A stretch of 64,000 nucleotides of DNA from Bicyclus anynana (GCF_947172395.1 NC_069083.1:2884501-2948500), one strand, 5' to 3'. Shown: positions 35,160 through 47,010, counted from the first letter of the stretch. Program-made: numbers and translations. The notes: generated by a model not told the origin, from the sequence alone.

Positions 35160-35220
35160 GATAACTTCACCTTATAAATATGTAATCGGAAGTCATACGA
35201 TTGTCATTAGACAAATCGCC
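35160..35220 (+). promoter_or_regulatory. Core promoter of lipase gene 5 (GATAA-TATA-Inr)
   Basis: GATAA at 35160, TATAAATA at 35173, TCATT at 35204, ATG at 35221. Confidence 0.72.
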
Positions 35221-38200
35221 ATGTTGAGAATAGTTCCTCTAGTGACCATCCTGGTCTGTGCGCATGCGTTGACTGCCGACACACAAAGAACAGAAACGTA
35301 CAAAAATGGACCCCCACGGTTTAACTCAGTGAGTATTCATTAATAGTTTTTATTTTTTGCCTTAATGCTTTGTCGACCCAGTGGTTAGCCTACTTGGCTT
35401 CGAATCACAAGGTCCTGTCTGGGTTGATCTATGTAATACTGAATCATGAACTCCGGGCTTAAAATTTATTAGAAGTTCTTGGATATTTTCAGCCCAGAGT
35501 TAGAATGTTGGTGGTGTTATACATCCATGGTAGAAGAGTAGATGGTAGAGTCCCGGTAATTTTTATCAATAACATCTGTTAGGAGAGATACCAAGGCCTG
35601 TAGTTCACCAAATAGGCTATCAAAACATAGGGGTCGTTTAAAGTATTTCTTTAAAATTGTTAAGCAAAGCTGACTATTAAGTTTGTAAATATTTGAAAAA
35701 TCTGCTAAAATTCGCAAAAAATCACACGGAAATTTTAATAAATATACGAGTAGATGGCGGGTGTTTGAGTGGATAACTAGATGACATCGCTAATGAAATG
35801 TAATTAATTAAAATTTGAATATGAAAAAAAATACTTTATTTTTGAAGCTTCAAAAACAACACTTCAAAAATTCGATTACCTGTACAAATGAAGTGCAATT
35901 AATAATATAGAATTATAACCAAACACAAGATAAAATCAAATACAAAATAATGTTGAAAGACGCGTTACAAAAATAAATACTCGTATGTAGTCCTGTTTCG
36001 TAACATTTGACTGGGGTGTGTTTTAATTTCAGTGGGGTTAATGGTCGGTAATGCAATTTCTCCGACATATGTAAAATTCAACTTACTCGCGTAGAAAACA
36101 CTGAAAATAGCATAAAAGTAAAAACATCAGAAAAATACAGATCACAGCTAGCCTACTCAGAGTTTACTTTTAAATCAAGAACACTGTCTAAAGAACAAAA
36201 GAAACCGGACACTAAATAATTTATATTAACGCACACATCGCCGTCTAATTAAAAAAAAAATAACAATGTCATCATTGAATATGAATTCTGATATCGATTT
36301 TCTAGCGGTCGAAGTCGTGGACGTCCGGTAGTATTAAATAAAAATTATCGAGATTCTGAAGCTAATTAGAAAAATAAAAAGATATCTTCATTGATTTGAA
36401 AATTCGTCTAGTCTTTTGATCTTTGACAATTTGTATGAAGTACTAAATGAGATTAATTTTTAGGAGGTAAGAATAGCTGTTGACGGCTACTACTCAGAGA
36501 GTCACCGAGTCATAACAAGAGATGGCTACATATTGGAAATGAACAGGATTCCCAACCCTCGCTTCCAAGTTGGCCCCATCAGACCGAGAAGCAAGCCTGT
36601 TGTCTTTTTGATGCACGGTCTACAGAACGCCTTTACCGCATTCATTGCTGCAGGACACCGTATTGCTTTGGGTAACTAATAAGTTAATATTTTACTTTTC
36701 ATAATTATCATCTCTTTTCTCTTATTATACTTAAGTGGGGTCGGCAAATATTTGTAAATATTTTCCATTCGCTTCTATTATTCGTCAATTTATCATCCTT
36801 CTTTTACATATTCTTTTATCAACATTTTTAAATAGTCTCCAATTAATAATAGTTACAATTATTTGTTGTAGTAGTGTGTATTTGTTGTTATAGTTACAAT
36901 TACTTGTTTTTTCTACAAAAAGTCTATATTTTTCCAGCGTACATCCTTGCAGATGCTGGTTATGATGTATGGATGGGGAATGCTAGAGGAGTATTGAACT
37001 CTCGACGTCACCTTTGGCTAAACCCCGACGCTGAGGAGGATAGTGTCAAGTTCTTTGACTACACTTACGAGGATGTAGCAACTAAAGATCTTCCTGCCAT
37101 GATTGACTATGTCCTTCGAATTACGCAACAAGAGCAACTCAATTACATTGGTCATTCACAAGGTGGAACTGCTTTCCTCGTACTCAATTCTTTGATGCCA
37201 GCCTACAACAGGAAGTTCGTATCGGCGCATTTGCTGGCGGGTGTTGGACACCAAAACTACTTCCCCAATAGTATTTTAAGCGCAACAGCGAATAGCACTG
37301 ACCTCATATTCGTAAGTACACGTCAAATGTCTAATTACCCTTGATGGTTTTGCGAGTTAGATTGGTTTGATTAATTTATCAAAGTTTTAATGCTGATCGA
37401 AAATAATAAATATGTCTACTATTATTTATCTTTTAGATCAGAATGTTGATAAAACCACTTGGTATTATTAGATATACCTACTTTGTTGTAGAGTCAAATG
37501 ACTTGTAAATAAGTGTATTTGATTGATTTGATTCTCGATGTGTTTTGAACTCGTTGCTCTACTAACATAACATTTGTACCAAGCCGCAATATATATTAAT
37601 TATAACCGTTTATAAATAAGCAGGATTACTAACATATATGATAAATTACAGGCTTTTGCTATACATTTGGGTGCCGCAGAACTCTGGGGACCCAATAACA
37701 GCAATGATCTTGCCGTTCAAGTATCGAGCGATAGAGAAATATGCAGTGAACTAGAAAAATTGTCCATAAGTTGTAAAATTAAGTCAGCCATTTCAACTAT
37801 TGTAAGTAAAAATAATTAATAATAATAATAAATAAATTAGACATAGAAACTAATTTAATATTTTTTAAAATAAAAGATAATACTAGACAAATTAGGATAA
37901 CTGAAATGAAATTATTTTAAAAAAAACTTTTAAACTATTATGGTACATTTATATATAAATAATTAAAACTATTTTTTATTACAGAGAGGAATTTTGGCAC
38001 CTTTGGAAGTTGTAGCTGGCGCATCTATAAAGCAATACGCGCATTATGGACAAAATATAAGGGACAAATCATTCAGACGATGGAACTACAATCCTCTGAA
38101 GAATTTGCTCGTCTACGGCAGTGTCACTCCGCCAGAATACGACTTAAGTTTAATCACTGCAGATGTTACAATGCATTACGGTCTTGATGATGATTTGTTA

Positions 38201-38362
38201 CATGAACAAGATGTTTTAAATATGGCTAAAATTATACCCAATGCTAAAGTCAGGAAGGTAGCTCGAGATACGTTCAATCATTTCGATTTCATACTTGCTG
38301 CTGACTCTAGGGAATTACTGACTGATTATATTATTAAAAGATTTAACGAAAAAAATAAGTAA
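35221..38362 (+). CDS. Acid-lipase-like gene 5 (lipase 3 type), 5 exons, 405 aa
   Basis: Last copy of the array. Exons 35221-35328, 36464-36671, 36938-37311, 37652-37801, 37985-38362, phases as in the others. Signal peptide ends near HALTA-D. HGL 87-89, Ser179, Asp349, His379. One oddity: the residue before the catalytic Asp, Gly in genes 2-4, is Asp here (LDD, residues 347-349), so two or three acidic residues sit side by side; whether this alters pH optimum is unknown. Lid exon 50 codons with two cysteines 10 apart. Introns are the shortest of the array apart from intron 1 (1135 bp). AATAAA at 38604. No further lipase remnant is seen downstream, so this appears to be the array's 3' end. Confidence 0.92.
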
Positions 38363-39188
38363 ATATTTAAAGTAAAATAAGTAAGAACAATTTGACAAGA
38401 AAATACTAAATGAAAAACAATGCAATCTGAAAGGTTTATATGGTTGAGATTGTCATTTGAAAAGTTTAGTAAATACTATGGAATAGGTGTTTAGTATGTT
38501 GTAAATACATTTTAGGTTAGTTCAATATGCTAAGTCAGGTACTGGTACAAAATTATGTTAAGACACAAAACTTAAGCTGGATCTTAGGTTAAAATAATTG
38601 AGAAATAAATGTTATATTTTATGAAAATTAACTAAGTACTTGTTTTCTTCAGTTACCCCAATTCCTAAGCTTTGTTTCACTTATTGTGATTTATACTTGA
38701 CTATCATTTTGATTATTGACAAAAATATGTTTTTGTGTATCTCTTTGCTTTAGACGACATTAATTATGTTTTCAAAACTAGACTAGTTTTAGACTTTTAT
38801 TCCCAACAAATTTATTTTTGGGACAACATTATAACAAAATTGGTGGATTAAAATACATAGAAGTAATAAACCTTCAGACAGATAAACTTTAGCATTTAAT
38901 ATACTGTGTGTTTATTATCATAGATAACATAGCATTTGTTTGTTATTTTATGTATCTAGCTTATAACAACTTCCTTGTATATGTTCTTACACTATCTTAT
39001 AAATTATTGCTAGGATACTGCTGTTCCTGACACGTAGTTCTTAAAAACCTCCCTCAGATGTTCTCAGACTCTTGTATTTCAACTTATTATTACAAACAAT
39101 TCTCATTTCATTTTGTGATTAAATAAAAGCAATGCAGTAATCCTTAAATTTATTACTACCTAGGTACTATTAACAGTGGAGCTTAGCA

Positions 39189-39850
39189 AATCAATCAATC
39201 AATCAATTTATTTCTTTGCAGATACATGCATTATTTATAACAGGTGATCGGTAGATGTAGATGGTAAATGTATCTTGCCAATTAGGCATGCAAATTATTT
39301 ATTAAGTATTTAATGATTCAAAAGACAATTTCACCATTTAAAATTTACATCTTTACAATTAAAATATGTATGAAAATAACAATAATATCAACTAAAATAC
39401 TCATTTACACTGTAGAATGCCTGTTGAGTTAGATATTTATATAAATTATTTTTAAAGCAATTTATATTCTTTTTTTTCCTAATTTCTTTTGGTAACTTAT
39501 TATAAGTTCTTACTGCCGCAATGAATAAACTATTATGGTACAGAGTAGTTTTATGTTGTTCGCATCTAAATTTATCATTGTCGCGTTTATTTTCATAAGG
39601 TATAAATATTTTTTGTTATTAACTACAAACATGACTACTTCAAAAATATATAATGATGGTACCGTTAATATTTTTAATTTTTTGAATTTTTTGAAGAACG
39701 GTTTACAACTGTCTCGTTGACATAATTTACAAATTGCTCTGATGCATCTTTTTTGCGCTATCAATAAACTATTGTTATTAACACTATTTCCCCAGTATGT
39801 GATACCGTACCTTAAATCTTAAGGAATAGTAATTTGTACTCGTAACTCTA
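39189..39850 (-). mobile_element. LINE 3' end fragment (CR1/Jockey-like RT C-terminus)
   Basis: TCAA-repeat tail at 39189-39207. Minus strand then reads QKRCIRAICKL..DSCKPFFK..LTVPSLYIFE, the same C-terminal reverse-transcriptase block as in 61445-62149, with breaks. Confidence 0.6.
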
Positions 39851-41847
39851 AATGTTAAGAAACCTTCAATGATATATCACGCATTGTGGAATGAGGTCGA
39901 TCGTCATTTATTCGCTCTGACAGAGATCCATTAAATATATTCAGTGATTTATAGGCGTGTCCGCTGACCCTTACCCAAAAATTCAATACCGCACTTTGAT
40001 ATTCAATACAGCTAAATGACTAAGACAGTTTTACAGTCATCATAACTCTTGTACATTACTTTTTATTCTATCTCGAAACTCAAGTAAGAGTTGAAGTTTA
40101 AACTAAGCTGGCAGTTTTATAGTAGCGGATACTAGCGTAAATGACTACATGCATGATATAGAAAAATAATAAAAACGATCTCCCTATCACTCGTCAACTA
40201 AAGCTACACCCAAACTGGGCTCCATAGCTTGCATTATATAATAAAAGTGTGACTAGTATAATTTTTATATTAAATAATGTAAACTATGTATTGCTTGAAT
40301 GATAATAAATAAAAAAAAAATAAACAATTTAAAAAAAATGTACCTCCTCAAAAACTACTTAAAACTTCTTTAAAAATATGCTTTCAAATGTCAATAATCC
40401 TATTGAATTTGGATCTGTAGTCTTTTAGAAACCGCGAAGATACAAACATAGATGCGTCATTCTTGAAAAGTTAATCATGTATCAGTATTTAGGAAATACA
40501 TACGCCGTAAGTTAAAATATTAAATTGATATAAAATTATAATAAGTGCTATAACAATTATGTGATATAAAACTAGGAAAAAACTAATGGAATTAGTGTCC
40601 ATAAAGATAATATTTACATTACTCGACCACATCCGTGAATTGATATCTATACTCGCGCTAATAAATTTAAAGAGGTAAAGTTTGTAGTATTGTAGGGGGT
40701 AACATCTGGATCTACTGTGCCGATTTTGAAAATTCTTTTACCACTACAAAGCCACGTTGTGAGTGTCTCAGGCTATTATATTCTGTCCTCGTATTCTCAC
40801 GGGAACGGAACTATGTCGGCAGTATAGTAGTATGAATTATCTTGATAACTAAAATATGGTAAACTAAAATACCAGCTTGACGGTCTGATTTTTTTTTGTT
40901 TAATTTTATACTTGGGTGGTTTATTTATTTATTTATTGCACAAAAAACAATAACAAATAAAATGGTGGAAAACATAGCCTACCAGTATGTGCAAAGGCGA
41001 TCTTATTGCATAGCAATACCTGCCAGACAACCTTTGGATAAAGGAATTAATGCATTAACATTCAGGGTAATGCAAAAAACGAAGAGAAAACAAAAAAGAA
41101 AAAATGCTTCATAAAACAATAAAGAAAAAACATAGAACTCTACTTAAATCTATTTGAATAATAAGAATAGGCAAAATGGAGTAACTCAAGAATAGAAACT
41201 TTACTATTTAACTTAATGATTAAACGGACGCGTTCATTTACAAAGTAAGAGTTAACAAAAAACATACTGTTAAATAACGTAATCTGGTAAATATTTAAAA
41301 AACAATAACCATTACCGTCGCAATGGAGCCATAAAAAAGACAACAGAAGGTAATGAGACCAGAATGAGACAATTACACAGATCTCTTAGGAGCAACTCTT
41401 TGCTAAAATAACAACAACCTTAAAAGTATTGGATGGGACAAAATAGTTGGTGTTCATGAGTTATAGATATTTGAAATGCATTTGTAACGCCTCGTTCCCT
41501 GCTGTATAGCAACCTCAGTAAGCCCTCGGTCCCGGCGATTATTAAAATCCTACTGATATTATAAATGCGAAAGTTTGTATGTTTGAATGATTGTTACTCT
41601 TTAATGCTGCAACTACTAAACTGATTTGGCTGAAAATTGGAATGGAAATAGATTTTACTCTGGATTAATATATATGCTACTCTTTGTCTCGAAAAAAACT
41701 GATGATTTTTATGGTATGAATGTTGTTACTCTTTCGCGACTACTGAATCAGATCACCTGAAATTTGAAGTAGAGATAGATATTTTTATCCCGGAAAAATC
41801 CATAGTTCCCGAGGGATTCGTTAAAAATTATATTCTACGCAGCAACA

Positions 41848-41897
41848 GCTGATCTACATTATTTATCGCTAGTTAGTGATAAATAATGTAGATCAGC
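41848..41897. repeat. Perfect hairpin, 20-bp arms
   Basis: Arms 41848-41867 and 41878-41897 around a 10-base loop, sitting at the end of a decayed Helitron-like fragment. Confidence 0.9.
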
Positions 41898-42330
41898 ATG
41901 GTGGGCATAAGCACCACATCCTCCACATCTCCGATAAAGAGAAAGGCGCTGAGATGGGCTGTTTAAAATAGGCTGATAATGATGATCGTAATTTTAATTA
42001 CATTATAATCACTTGGTTGAAACTAATAAAAAACCCCTTTGAACCTACAAAACCGAGACAATATCATAGATATTTCGATATTCATACGTAGTATTACATT
42101 GGAAACATAAAAGCCGGCCTATCTATTTAATTTAGATTTTTAGATAATTAAATATTGTTAAGTAGCTAAAGATAGCAATCACACGCACCGCGCACCTGAA
42201 TGAAATTATTGAACTATTTCTGTTGCTGATCCTATCCATTGATATTATAATTTGACAAGATCTAGAGCGGCAGTAGTCATGAACGAATTCCAATCCATTA
42301 TTCTAATCACTGTCATTGAGACATCGTTAT

Positions 42331-42464
42331 CAATCCATATCACTCACTCACTGCTGAGCTCGAGTCTCCTCTCAGAATGAGAGGGGTTAGGCCAATAGTC
42401 CACCACGCTGGCTCAATGCGGATTCACAGGGAATGAAGAAAATTCTCTGATATGGCAGACGAAA
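42331..42464 (-). mobile_element. tRNA-SINE family A, partial, beside the gap
   Basis: GAGGGGTTAGGCCAATAGTCC and AATTCTCTGATATG match the family; the tRNA-like head is missing. Confidence 0.6.
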
Positions 42465-42485
42465 TATGGAACAACGAACATTATT

Positions 42486-42685
42486 NNNNNNNNNNNNNNN
42501 NNNNNNNNNNNNNNNNNNNNNNNNNNNNNNNNNNNNNNNNNNNNNNNNNNNNNNNNNNNNNNNNNNNNNNNNNNNNNNNNNNNNNNNNNNNNNNNNNNNN
42601 NNNNNNNNNNNNNNNNNNNNNNNNNNNNNNNNNNNNNNNNNNNNNNNNNNNNNNNNNNNNNNNNNNNNNNNNNNNNNNNNNNNNN
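42486..42685. other. Assembly gap of exactly 200 Ns
   Basis: Unknown sequence; the round number suggests a placeholder rather than a measured length. Confidence 0.99.
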
Positions 42686-42800
42686 CTCAATTGATACCTG
42701 ATTTCTGGACATGTGACCAAAGAATTTCAAAATCCCTAAAAACACAGTCGAAAGTCTTTGTTTTATCTTTAGTTCCCTTGAGAATGGAAATGTTTTAAAA
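42686..42800 (-). mobile_element. LINE reverse-transcriptase C-terminal fragment
   Basis: Minus strand reads LKFFGHMSRNQVSIE, a motif that in insect LINEs precedes the segment found at 55810-56050. Cut by the gap. Confidence 0.55.
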
Positions 42801-43376
42801 GCGTTTAATCAAGAATATATTATCTTATATCGATGATCCAATCAGAAATAGCATTGATAGCAAAATGTAGACCAAACTTGTCGATCGGCCCACGTACGAA
42901 AGTCACATGAAATATTAGACGGGGGTATCGGAAGTACATAGTTCGTTAACATCCACAATCCCAGCTGGCAATGGAACGTGAATGGAATATGAAAGACCGG
43001 ATAAAGTTATCGATATTACGTGTACGAAGACCGCTTCATTGATCCAGGGGATAGGGTACAGGGTAATTGTAAGACTAATAAGACTCAGGGTTCGCATTTC
43101 AGGTCAGGTTTACGAAAATAATATTGGATTGTTAACAAATTTAACATATTATGCATGTACGAGTTATGCAAGTCTGGGATTTTTCCAAAACTACTGATCT
43201 GAAAGTGATCTAATTCGGTTTAGGTATTTTTTTATACCGTTATTAGGTCATACAACGTCACCATAAATCTCTCTGTGCTGTGTCTACGTGTGTGTGTATT
43301 TATATCCCCTCTCTTACAATAATACAGATAATGTATATAATGGAACATTGTAATTAAGCTGTTGTTAATGACTAGT

Positions 43377-43608
43377 AGTTGAGCCGTAGTTTCTCGTCCG
43401 CGACTTCGACTGCGTGGAATTTAGTTTTTCACAAATCCCGCAGGAACCATGGAGTTTTTCGGGATGAGAAGTAGCCTATGTGTTAATCGAGAGTAAAATC
43501 TATTTCCTTTCCAAATTTCAGCCAAAGTGCTTCATTAGCCGCAGCGTAAAAGAGAAACAAACATACCTGCTTACACACACAATCTTTCGCTTTTATAAGA
43601 TTAGTCTG
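43377..43608 (-). mobile_element. Helitron-like fragment
   Basis: CGTCCGCGACTTCGACTGCG near the left end and CTTTCGCTTTTATAAGATTAGT at the right, as in the reverse copy at 53634. Confidence 0.5.
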
Positions 43609-43838
43609 ATGTGATATACTAAGCAGCGAGCATCTGCAAATATACCCTAGCTGCAAATATACCCTGCTAGTAAAATATAATATAATACCCAATAAGTAAC
43701 ATTTAATTCTAAATCAAACAATTACATCAAAACTGTTTGGAAAAAAGTGGCGTGGTTTCTCTATGTTTTTCCTCTTTTTCAAGATACTATGTCACGTAAT
43801 GGAATAAGATAACTCTAATTAAAGTTATACTAATAAGT

Positions 43839-44168
43839 TCGTTTTTTTTTATTCTTTACAAGTTAGCTCTTGACTACAATCTCACCTGATGGTAGGTGAT
43901 GATGCAATCTAAGATAGAAGTGGGCAAACTTGTTAGGAGGAGGATGAAAATCCATCCCCTTTCGGTTTCTACACGACATCGTCCGGAACGTTAAATCGCT
44001 TGGCGTTACGTCTTTGTCGGTAGAGTGGTAACTAGCCACGGCCAAAGCCTCCCACCAGCCAAACCTGGACCAATTAAGAAAACCTCAATCGGCCCAGCTG
44101 GGGATCGAACCCAGGACCTCCGTCTTGTAAATCCACCGCGCAAACCACTGCGCCACGGAGGCCATCAA
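43839..44168 (-). mobile_element. tRNA-derived SINE, family C, full length
   Basis: Head on the reverse strand: TGGCGCAGTGG (box A) and GGGTTCGATCCC (box B); T-rich run at the left is the tail complement. 12-bp target duplication ATACTAATAAGT at 43827-43838 and 44169-44180. Confidence 0.85.
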
Positions 44169-44715
44169 ATACTAATAAGTAGTTGAATCTTAGTTTTTGT
44201 GACAACCTAAAAAAACAGACTAAACAACGAGCTTATAAAGATATGCAGCATAACAGGGAGAGCAATCAAAAGCTAACTTGTTAGCAATTAAAAAACAACG
44301 GACTATTAAAATCACTTCGACAGTCGATAAAAGGGAAGCGGAAAAATGGAGGGGGGAAATTGAGTTAAATTTCCACCAGTTTCAAAAGCACTCGACGAAG
44401 TGGGCGCGTTCGCACGTTAGCATGATTGTTTAAAAGCGTCCAAGCCCGACGCTCTCATTTGCCGGCGCCTCCTTTTTCTATAATAAATCACTGGCCACCG
44501 CTGTTGCAGGTTTATTGCTTAATTCTCTAACATTACAATGTTTACTCCACTTCGTATACTATGTATAGTGAGTATTTTTTTTTCAATTCCAATGTAAAGT
44601 TGGGTAGTTATAAGTTAACGTACAGTCTTAGAATTATAGAATAAAGTAAACTGTAAAATAAAATTACTAAAATTTTTAGATTTATTTTTAGTTTAATGTA
44701 TTTTTTATTACTAAG

Positions 44716-45013
44716 AACTCATGTTCGGCTCACTGTTGAGCACGAGATTCCTTTCTTTAGAATGGAAGGGGTTAGGCTAATAGTCCACCACGGCTGAATG
44801 CGAATTGGCAGACTTCACTTAGGTAGAAGATAGATCTGCCAAGGGTCACTAGCAGAGATCTCTTATAGAGATAAGTCGTTCCTTGTCCACTGTTTTTCTT
44901 TTTACTTTTGTGTGTGTCTAATATTGGTACTAAATAGATTTAAAAAAAACAAGATTAAGAAAATTCAGGTAAGCAGGTTTCACGACGTTTTTCCTTCACA
45001 CGTGATATTTAGA
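44716..45013 (-). mobile_element. tRNA-SINE family A, interrupted
   Basis: GTTCGGCTCACTGTTGAGC, GGGGTTAGGCTAATAGTCC, then foreign sequence at about 44830-44955, then CAGGTTTCACGACG and CACGTGATATTTA. Confidence 0.5.
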
Positions 45014-45799
45014 CGGTATATGTATTTTTATTAATTTTAATAAGTTACACTTTTACTTTGCGTAGGTACGTGTTGTCAATAACCAACCAAACTGAACGAT
45101 TATTGAAGACAAATACCTATGCGATAACTTTAATTTCAATAGACATTAATACAATTCAATTTATATAAGCTGGCACTAATAATAAAAACCAAAAAATATA
45201 AAACTAATATTCGTGAAAAGCTCTGAAAACGATTATCGAATCACTCGCATCAAAATCGAGTGCAATCGGCGGAAAATCGATTTAACAATCGAAACCGTTG
45301 AATGGGACGTTAATTTTATCTATAAGTGCACTTTTGTCTATGGGCCTGCAATTACATGGCGCCAACTGAAACGTACATTAATTAAATTAAAACGATAACA
45401 ATGGCCAACGTAAAATATACCTAAAATGTGTTGATAAAATGGAGTTATAATGTCATTATCTATCTTTGATGTTATTCTGAATTCCGAAACCAAATAATCG
45501 ATTTTAATATAATTAACGTTATCCCATTCACGGATAGCACATTAGTTTTATCTACTACTAGCTAACGCCTCGCGGTTTCACCCGCGTAATTCCCGTTTCC
45601 GTAAGAATACGGGGATAATTTATAGCATATTGCCTTCCTCGATAAAATATGGGCTATCTATCACTGAAATAATTTATTAAATCCAACCAGATCAAATAAC
45701 CTATGTTACTCTCTGATAACGTAGCTTTCTATTGGTAAAACTATTTTTCAAATCGGTCCAGACTTTTGAGTTTATTCGTTACATACAAAGTCACTAACA

Positions 45800-46036
45800 T
45801 AACTCAGCGAGTCGCAAAGCTTAAGTGGTAGGTCACATAGTTCGAAGAGCCGATGGACGTTGGGGTCCTAAGGTGCTGTAATGGCGACCCCGCACCAGAA
45901 AGTGCAGTGTTGATCGACCCCCCCACTAGGTGGACCGAAGACATTAAGCGGGTTGCAGGGAGCCGCTGGAAGCTGGCGGCTCGAGACCGTTGTGCATGGA
46001 GGTCCATGCACGAGGCATATGTCCAGCAGTGGACGT
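45800..46036 (+). mobile_element. RTE-clade LINE 3' coding end
   Basis: Reads VAGSRWKLAARDRCAWRSM..EAYVQQWTSIG, the C-terminus of the RTE reverse-transcriptase protein. No GAT tail; instead runs into a hairpin. Confidence 0.7.
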
Positions 46037-46096
46037 CTATCGGCAGATAAGGTTACTCCCTGATGATTATCAGGGAGTAACCTTATCAGCCGATAG
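46037..46096. repeat. Hairpin with 28-bp arms at the RTE end
   Basis: Arms 46037-46064 and 46069-46096 with one mismatch and a 4-base loop; includes the last RTE bases CTATCGGC on one side and their complement on the other. Confidence 0.9.
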
Positions 46097-47010
46097 CTTT
46101 CTATTGGTGAAAGAATTTTTCAAATCAGTCTGGTAATTTGGAGTTTATTCGTTACATACAAAAATCCTAAATTTTCCTTTTTATAATATCTGTGTAAATG
46201 TACGAGTATATATTTGCCATTAGGTTGTATTAGCACTGAAATTGAAAATTATTTTTTTCAAGTTCGAAGCACCAGCTGACGTACAATATGTTATAACCAG
46301 CTGATTTTTTTTTCAGATGAATTATTGGGTTAGCTACAGTTTAACAAATTTTCAGCTGGGAGGAAATGAGTGAATGTATTTATTTTTCTTCGAGTGTGGG
46401 AGGGTCCAGCCGGTCATCCTCCCCACCGTATCGCAGCTGACGGTCATAAGGCATTATGATATTATCATCTGATGTGTCTCACCAGTTATCTTTCGAGAAG
46501 AAATAATTAACCAAATTTTCACCTGGCTCCTGGACTATATATAATAGTGTAACAGTTCTAACCACAGCGTAGTGGAGACAGCGCAACTACAAGCACCACT
46601 GGTCGCGTCCAATATAGCATTATACAAAGAGCATGCAAGTAGCGTAAAAACTGGAACAGCGAACACTGCAATATAATTAGTTTGGTTAGAACCATTAAGC
46701 CCAGTGAGCAGTGCAGGCACTAAAGGCCCCTATTTTAACGCACTTTGAGTACGCATTTGGCTTATTCTCGTTTGCTCTTGGACAAATTCTGCTTATTTCA
46801 ATGGGCATTTCATTTTATTTTTATTTAGTGCTGTATGCAATTTTGTATAGCGGGACTGTTTTAATTTTCTGCCATAAAATAATCCGACTTAAGGAGACTT
46901 ATATGAATGCCTACTTGTACGTTTTTTATCTTAATAAGAAGCCGTTTGGAGTTTCATTTGTTCGAAGGGGAACTAGTAGAATGAATTATATTGATACACA
47001 TAAACATTAA

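Larger units (their letters stand above)
34245..39090 (+). repeat. Segmental duplication unit C (gene 5 with flanks)
   Basis: Shares the 5' extension with unit A (for example AAGAGAGAATAAGCAT and GTCAAGCGCGAGC) and the 3' block with A and B (ACACGTAGTTCTTAAAAAC near 39030). Confidence 0.7.
38363..42485. other. 3' flank of the array up to the assembly gap
   Basis: No gene supported. Shared flank to about 39090, then a LINE 3' fragment (39189-39850), decayed Helitron-like pieces (40634-40830, 41554-41862), a TTTA repeat at 40920 with a possible LINE end, a hairpin, and a partial family-A SINE at the gap. Confidence 0.5.
45558..46190 (-). mobile_element. Helitron-like element carrying an RTE insertion
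   Basis: Left border CTAGCTAACGCC after an A; typical GCGGTTTCACCCGCG hairpin. Interrupted by RTE sequence (45800-46036). The segment TTTATTCGTTACATACAAA occurs on both sides. Confidence 0.5.

Noticed and set aside
45719..46165. About 70-bp near-repeats flanking the RTE piece as a target-site duplication
   Set aside because: The two copies differ at many sites while the RTE end is well preserved, so they are more likely repeated modules of the Helitron.
46711..47010. 99-codon frame with hydrophobic stretches
   Set aside because: It opens at a GTG, shows no family resemblance, and ends at a Helitron border; no promoter or splice context supports it.
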